Part shown: positions 35,477-38,023 of the stretch, in pieces | Layout of the letters: each line of letters opens with the position of its first letter | How positions within the stretch are numbered: position 1 is the first letter of the stretch | NCBI GenBank assembly: GCA_903926605.1 | Contig: CAIYJV010000051.1 | Coordinates: 1 to 38,023 of the forward strand | Source of the DNA: an uncultured Bacteroidota bacterium | GTDB taxonomy: Bacteria; Bacteroidota; Bacteroidia; Chitinophagales; Chitinophagaceae | Length of the DNA: 38,023 nucleotides | Direction of reading: 5' to 3' | Position numbers and translations under genes: made by a program | The notes under the pieces: model-generated | The model's database searches: none | What the model was told of the DNA's origin: nothing | What the model saw: the letters and a program-made list of their open reading frames with translations, nothing else

Positions 35477-36246
35477 TACAAGATGAATTGACGATACGAG
35501 GCAAAAAGTTTACTTCGCGCCTGTTTACCGGTACCGGAAAGTTTGGCGATCACATGCTCATGGAGCAGGCGTTGCTGGCCTCGGGATCGGAATTGGTGAC
35601 GGTTGCACTGAAACGTATGAATATTGAAGGGGATGACGACGACATACTGAAACATTTGTCGCATCCGCACATCAGCTTGTTGCCCAACACATCCGGGGTA
35701 CGAACCGCAGAGGAGGCCTTGTTCGCGGCAAGACTGGCGCGGGAGGCCCTGCAAACCAACTGGCTGAAACTGGAGATACATCCTGATCCCAAATACCTGA
35801 TGCCCGATCCTATCGAGACGCTGAAGGCTGCGGAGCTGCTGGTGAAAGACGGTTTTATCGTATTGCCCTATATTCATGCCGATCCGGTGCTTTGCAAACG
35901 ACTGGAAGAAGTGGGCGTGGCCGCGGTAATGCCGCTGGGCGCACCTATAGGCAGCAATCTGGGATTGAAGACGCTGGAGTTCCTTCAGATCATCATTGAG
36001 CAAAGCAATGTGCCCGTGGTGGTGGATGCCGGTATCGGCGCACCCAGTCATGCGGCGGCGGCCATGGAGCTGGGCGCAGATGCTGTACTTGTCAATACTG
36101 CTATTGCAGTAGCCGGAGACCCCGTACAAATGGCGCTGGCATTTAAGATGGCGGTAGAGGCAGGCCGTATGGCCTATCTGGCACGTCTGGGCGCTACACA
36201 ATCTTTTGCATCACAAAGCAGCCCGTTGACTGCATTCTTAAACTGA
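35473..36246 (+). CDS. thiG: Thiazole synthase ThiG
   Basis: A 257-residue TIM-barrel enzyme that builds the thiazole phosphate from deoxyxylulose phosphate, dehydroglycine and ThiS thiocarboxylate. The Schiff-base lysine is K99 in [46 protein letters not shown] and [28 protein letters not shown] are all conserved. It is translationally coupled to thiE (ATGA) and followed by thiH after 14 bases. Confidence 0.97.
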   Translation: MIQDELTIRGKKFTSRLFTGTGKFGDHMLMEQALLASGSELVTVALKRMNIEGDDDDILKHLSHPHISLLPNTSGVRTAEEALFAARLAREALQTNWLKLEIHPDPKYLMPDPIETLKAAELLVKDGFIVLPYIHADPVLCKRLEEVGVAAVMPLGAPIGSNLGLKTLEFLQIIIEQSNVPVVVDAGIGAPSHAAAAMELGADAVLVNTAIAVAGDPVQMALAFKMAVEAGRMAYLARLGATQSFASQSSPLTAFLN

Positions 36247-36260
36247 CCGAATACAAACGT

Positions 36261-37376
36261 ATGTTTCAGGCGCTATTTGACAGGTATAGTTGGGATGAGG
36301 TGAAGGCCTCCATCTATGCCAAAACCGACAAGGACGTGGTACGCGCCCTGCAGGCACCCAAAAGGACGATTGAAGATTTTAAGGCACTGATCTCGCCTGC
36401 GGCGTTGCCCCATCTGGAAGAGATGGCGCAGCTGAGTCACACACTCACGCAGAAGCGTTTTGGCAAGACCGTATTGCTTTATGCACCCATCTACCTGTCC
36501 AACGAGTGCCAGAACATCTGCAACTATTGCGGGTTCAGCCTCGACAACAAGATCAAGCGGAAGACATTGTCTCCCATGGAGATCATGCAGGAAGCAAGGC
36601 ATCTGAAGGATCTGGGTTACGACCATATCCTGCTGGTTACCGGAGAGGCGCAGCAGACCGTGGGCGTAGACTATCTTAAAAAGGCTATCCGCATGCTGCG
36701 GCCCATGTTCGCAAACATATCTATCGAAGTGCAGCCGCTGGAGGAAGACGAATACCGCACACTGGCAGAAGAAGGCCTGTTTGCCGTACTGGTATACCAG
36801 GAGACCTATCACCGCGAGAACTACCGCGACTACCACCTCAAGGGGCGTAAGTCCAATTTTTACTACCGCCTCGATACACCAGACCGTCTGGGCCGGGCTG
36901 GTATACACAAGGCCGGGCTGGGCGTGCTGTTGGGTCTTGAAGACTGGCGCACCGACAATTTTTTTACCGCATTGCACGTACAATATCTCGAGAAAACCTA
37001 CTGGCAAACCCGGTACAGCATCTCATTCCCCCGTCTGCGCCCCGCACAGGGCCTCATAGAACCCAAAGTGGTGCTGGGCGACAAAGAATTTGTGCAGCTT
37101 ATCTGTGCATGGCGCATCTTTAACGAAGAGGTGGAATTATCCATTTCCACCCGCGAAAGCGAAGTGTTCCGCAATCATATTATCAAGCTTGGAGCCACCA
37201 CCATGAGCGCGGGCTCCAAGACCAACCCCGGCGGTTATACCATAGAAGAAGAAAGTCTTGAACAATTCGAGATCAATGACGACCGCCCCGTAGAACAAGT
37301 AATGGACATGATACGCAAGTCGGGCTACAAACCCGTATGGAAAGACTGGGATAGGTTTAGTGTGGTGGCGGGGTAG
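36261..37376 (+). CDS. thiH: 2-iminoacetate synthase ThiH
   Basis: A 371-residue radical-SAM enzyme that cleaves tyrosine to make dehydroglycine for ThiG. The CX3CX2C cluster motif is C83, C87, C90 (CQNICNYC). Conserved blocks include HILLVTGEA, VYQETYH, GLGVLLGLEDWR, RYSISFPRLRPA and AGSKTNPGGY. Its presence means the anaerobic-type tyrosine route rather than ThiO glycine oxidase. It is the last recognisable gene of the operon; thiF, often next, is not here. Confidence 0.97.
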   Translation: MFQALFDRYSWDEVKASIYAKTDKDVVRALQAPKRTIEDFKALISPAALPHLEEMAQLSHTLTQKRFGKTVLLYAPIYLSNECQNICNYCGFSLDNKIKRKTLSPMEIMQEARHLKDLGYDHILLVTGEAQQTVGVDYLKKAIRMLRPMFANISIEVQPLEEDEYRTLAEEGLFAVLVYQETYHRENYRDYHLKGRKSNFYYRLDTPDRLGRAGIHKAGLGVLLGLEDWRTDNFFTALHVQYLEKTYWQTRYSISFPRLRPAQGLIEPKVVLGDKEFVQLICAWRIFNEEVELSISTRESEVFRNHIIKLGATTMSAGSKTNPGGYTIEEESLEQFEINDDRPVEQVMDMIRKSGYKPVWKDWDRFSVVAG

Positions 37377-37487
37377 TGTAGTGAGCACATTGGTGACCAA
37401 TCACGAATGGGCTTCCCCGAAACATTCGGGTACGAATGGAGCAAGAAGTTAGCCCACATTGCAGCTAAGAGTCCACTGGCGCGGATA
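37377..37487. other. Post-thiH spacer with two small hairpins
   Basis: ATTGGT-G-ACCAAT (37389-37401) and CCCGAA-ACA-TTCGGG (37416-37430) are short perfect dyads after the thiH stop. Neither has a T-run, so they are at best weak terminators. No trace of a thiF coding region is recognisable here. Confidence 0.45.
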
Positions 37488-37494
37488 TTCCGCA

Positions 37495-37543
37495 AGGATT
37501 ATCCGTGTCTTCATAAACTTGCCGTTCTCCGAACGGAATTCAA
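37495..37543 (+). repeat. Left inverted repeat of the element
   Basis: 49 bases: a 16-base outer block (AGGATTATCCGTGTCT), 11 diverged bases, then a 22-base inner block (37522-37543). The inner block contains the hairpin CCGTTC-TCC-GAACGG, a REP-like palindrome. Both blocks recur exactly in reverse complement at 37924-37972. Confidence 0.9.
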
Positions 37544-37600
37544 AGAACCAAAGTTGACTTATGACATTGCTAAATTGCGAACAAAATATATATTTACAGT

Positions 37601-37885
37601 GTGTCATCGCGGTATAAAATACATGATCACGAGCTTCCTCATTTTGTAAACCTTTTCCGATATGCAGGAATGAACAGTAATAATGAATACCAATTTTGGC
37701 GACCTGATTACCATCCTATTGCGTTAGATACAGAAGAAAAGATGAGGCAGAAGATTAATTATTTACATGAAAATCCGGTGCGGGCTGGCTTAGTCTGGGA
37801 AGCTACACACTATAAGTATAGCAGTGCTACAGATTATCCTGGGAAATCTAAGGGCTTGTTGCCAATAGAGCGTCTTGAGATATAG
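37601..37885 (+). pseudogene. Internally deleted REP-associated tyrosine transposase (Y1_Tnp) remnant
   Basis: A GTG-led reading frame of 94 codons. The first ~16 residues (SSRYKIHDHELPHFV) look like the N-terminus of Bacteroidota Y1-type transposases. The remainder (MNSNNEYQFWRPDYHPIAL, KINYLHENPVRAGLV, YKYSSATDYPG) matches their C-terminus. About 80-100 residues expected between, including the HUH metal motif, are missing; normal proteins are around 180 residues. The frame is still open, so the deletion was in frame. It cannot be an active nuclease by itself, though it might be mobilised by a full-length relative elsewhere. Confidence 0.75.
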
Positions 37886-37923
37886 AGAATTTAGGCTAAG
37901 ATGCTATACTCAGCTTTGGCACA

Positions 37924-37972
37924 TTGAATTCCGTTCGGAGAACGGCTGATTTAAATAGACACGGATAATCCT
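37924..37972 (-). repeat. Right inverted repeat of the element
   Basis: Reverse complement of the left arm: the 22-base block at 37924-37945 and the 16-base block at 37957-37972 are identical, and the 11 bases between them differ. The CCGTTC-GGA-GAACGG hairpin is present here too. Confidence 0.9.
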
Positions 37973-38023
37973 ACCGGAAGGGAATGTAAATTAAACTGTG
38001 TCAGGTCCTTCATCATGTGTTAG

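Larger units (their letters stand above)
37488..37979. mobile_element. Decayed RAYT/Y1-transposase-associated element bounded by inverted repeats
   Basis: About 492 bp. The ends are inverted repeats: TTCCG, two mismatched bases, then the 49-base arms listed separately. Between them is a remnant of a REP-associated tyrosine (Y1/HUH) transposase on the plus strand that lacks its catalytic core. No target-site duplication is evident, as expected for single-strand HUH transposition. It lies directly after the thiamine operon. Confidence 0.7.

Noticed and set aside
37407-37649. 80-codon plus-strand open frame after thiH
   Set aside because: It runs through the left inverted repeat of the mobile element, has no recognisable domain and overlaps the transposase remnant in another frame.
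37980-38023. AAACTGTGTCA-like end at the right edge, possibly the border of another insertion sequence
   Set aside because: Too short to judge; no transposase or second end lies in the window.

Overview
The window looks like a chromosomal segment of a member of the Bacteroidota, most likely Chitinophagales/Chitinophagaceae-like. Supporting signs are a secreted protein with a type IX secretion (T9SS) C-terminal sorting domain, DUF4476 and DUF5686 proteins, a PagL/acyloxyacyl-hydrolase-type outer-membrane enzyme, and repeated promoter elements of the Bacteroidota type (-7 TAnnTTTG, in three cases with a TTG/TTTG 20-23 bases upstream). Base composition is moderate and uniform except for AT-rich gaps. 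I see no tRNA, rRNA, CRISPR array or prophage.

Left third (1-13.3 kb): cell envelope and housekeeping. A partial PrxQ/BCP peroxiredoxin is coupled (TAATG) to an upstream secreted M23 endopeptidase. Then come a DUF4476 protein, a perfect 23-bp hairpin terminator, an MsbA-like ABC exporter downstream of yicC, an EnvC-like degenerate LytM protein, acetyl-CoA synthetase, a GT-C-like membrane protein, a lipid A deacylase-like protein and a small lipoprotein.

Middle (13.4-28.6 kb): a DUF5686 gene with an apparent one-base frameshift in a G5 run; two tandem paralogous membrane proteins that combine a GT-C core with C-terminal TPR-like helices, resembling eukaryotic TMTC O-mannosyltransferases and apparently using GTG and TTG starts; a UPF0173 hydrolase; parA-parB; a queuosine-precursor transporter; a small lipoprotein; a 1476-residue T9SS cargo with seven propeller repeats and twelve Ig-like repeats; and a GNAT acetyltransferase.

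Right part (28.7-38.0 kb): a GT22 (ALG9/PIG-B-like) membrane mannosyltransferase homologue, a RidA protein, a DPM1/GtrB-like GT2 enzyme, then a thiamine operon, thiS-thiC-thiD-thiE-thiG-thiH, behind a promoter and a TPP riboswitch. thiF is not seen. After thiH lies a small decayed mobile element: an internally deleted REP-associated (Y1/HUH) transposase remnant inside 49-bp inverted repeats.

The most interesting theme is glycosylation. Three GT-C/TMTC-like proteins, one GT22 enzyme and one polyprenyl-phosphate-sugar synthase-like GT2 lie within about 22 kb. Nearby is a large secreted repeat protein with about 30 copies of the Bacteroidota O-glycosylation sequon D-[ST]-[AILVMT], one at the same position in ten of twelve Ig repeats. 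A functional link is inference, not shown by the sequence.
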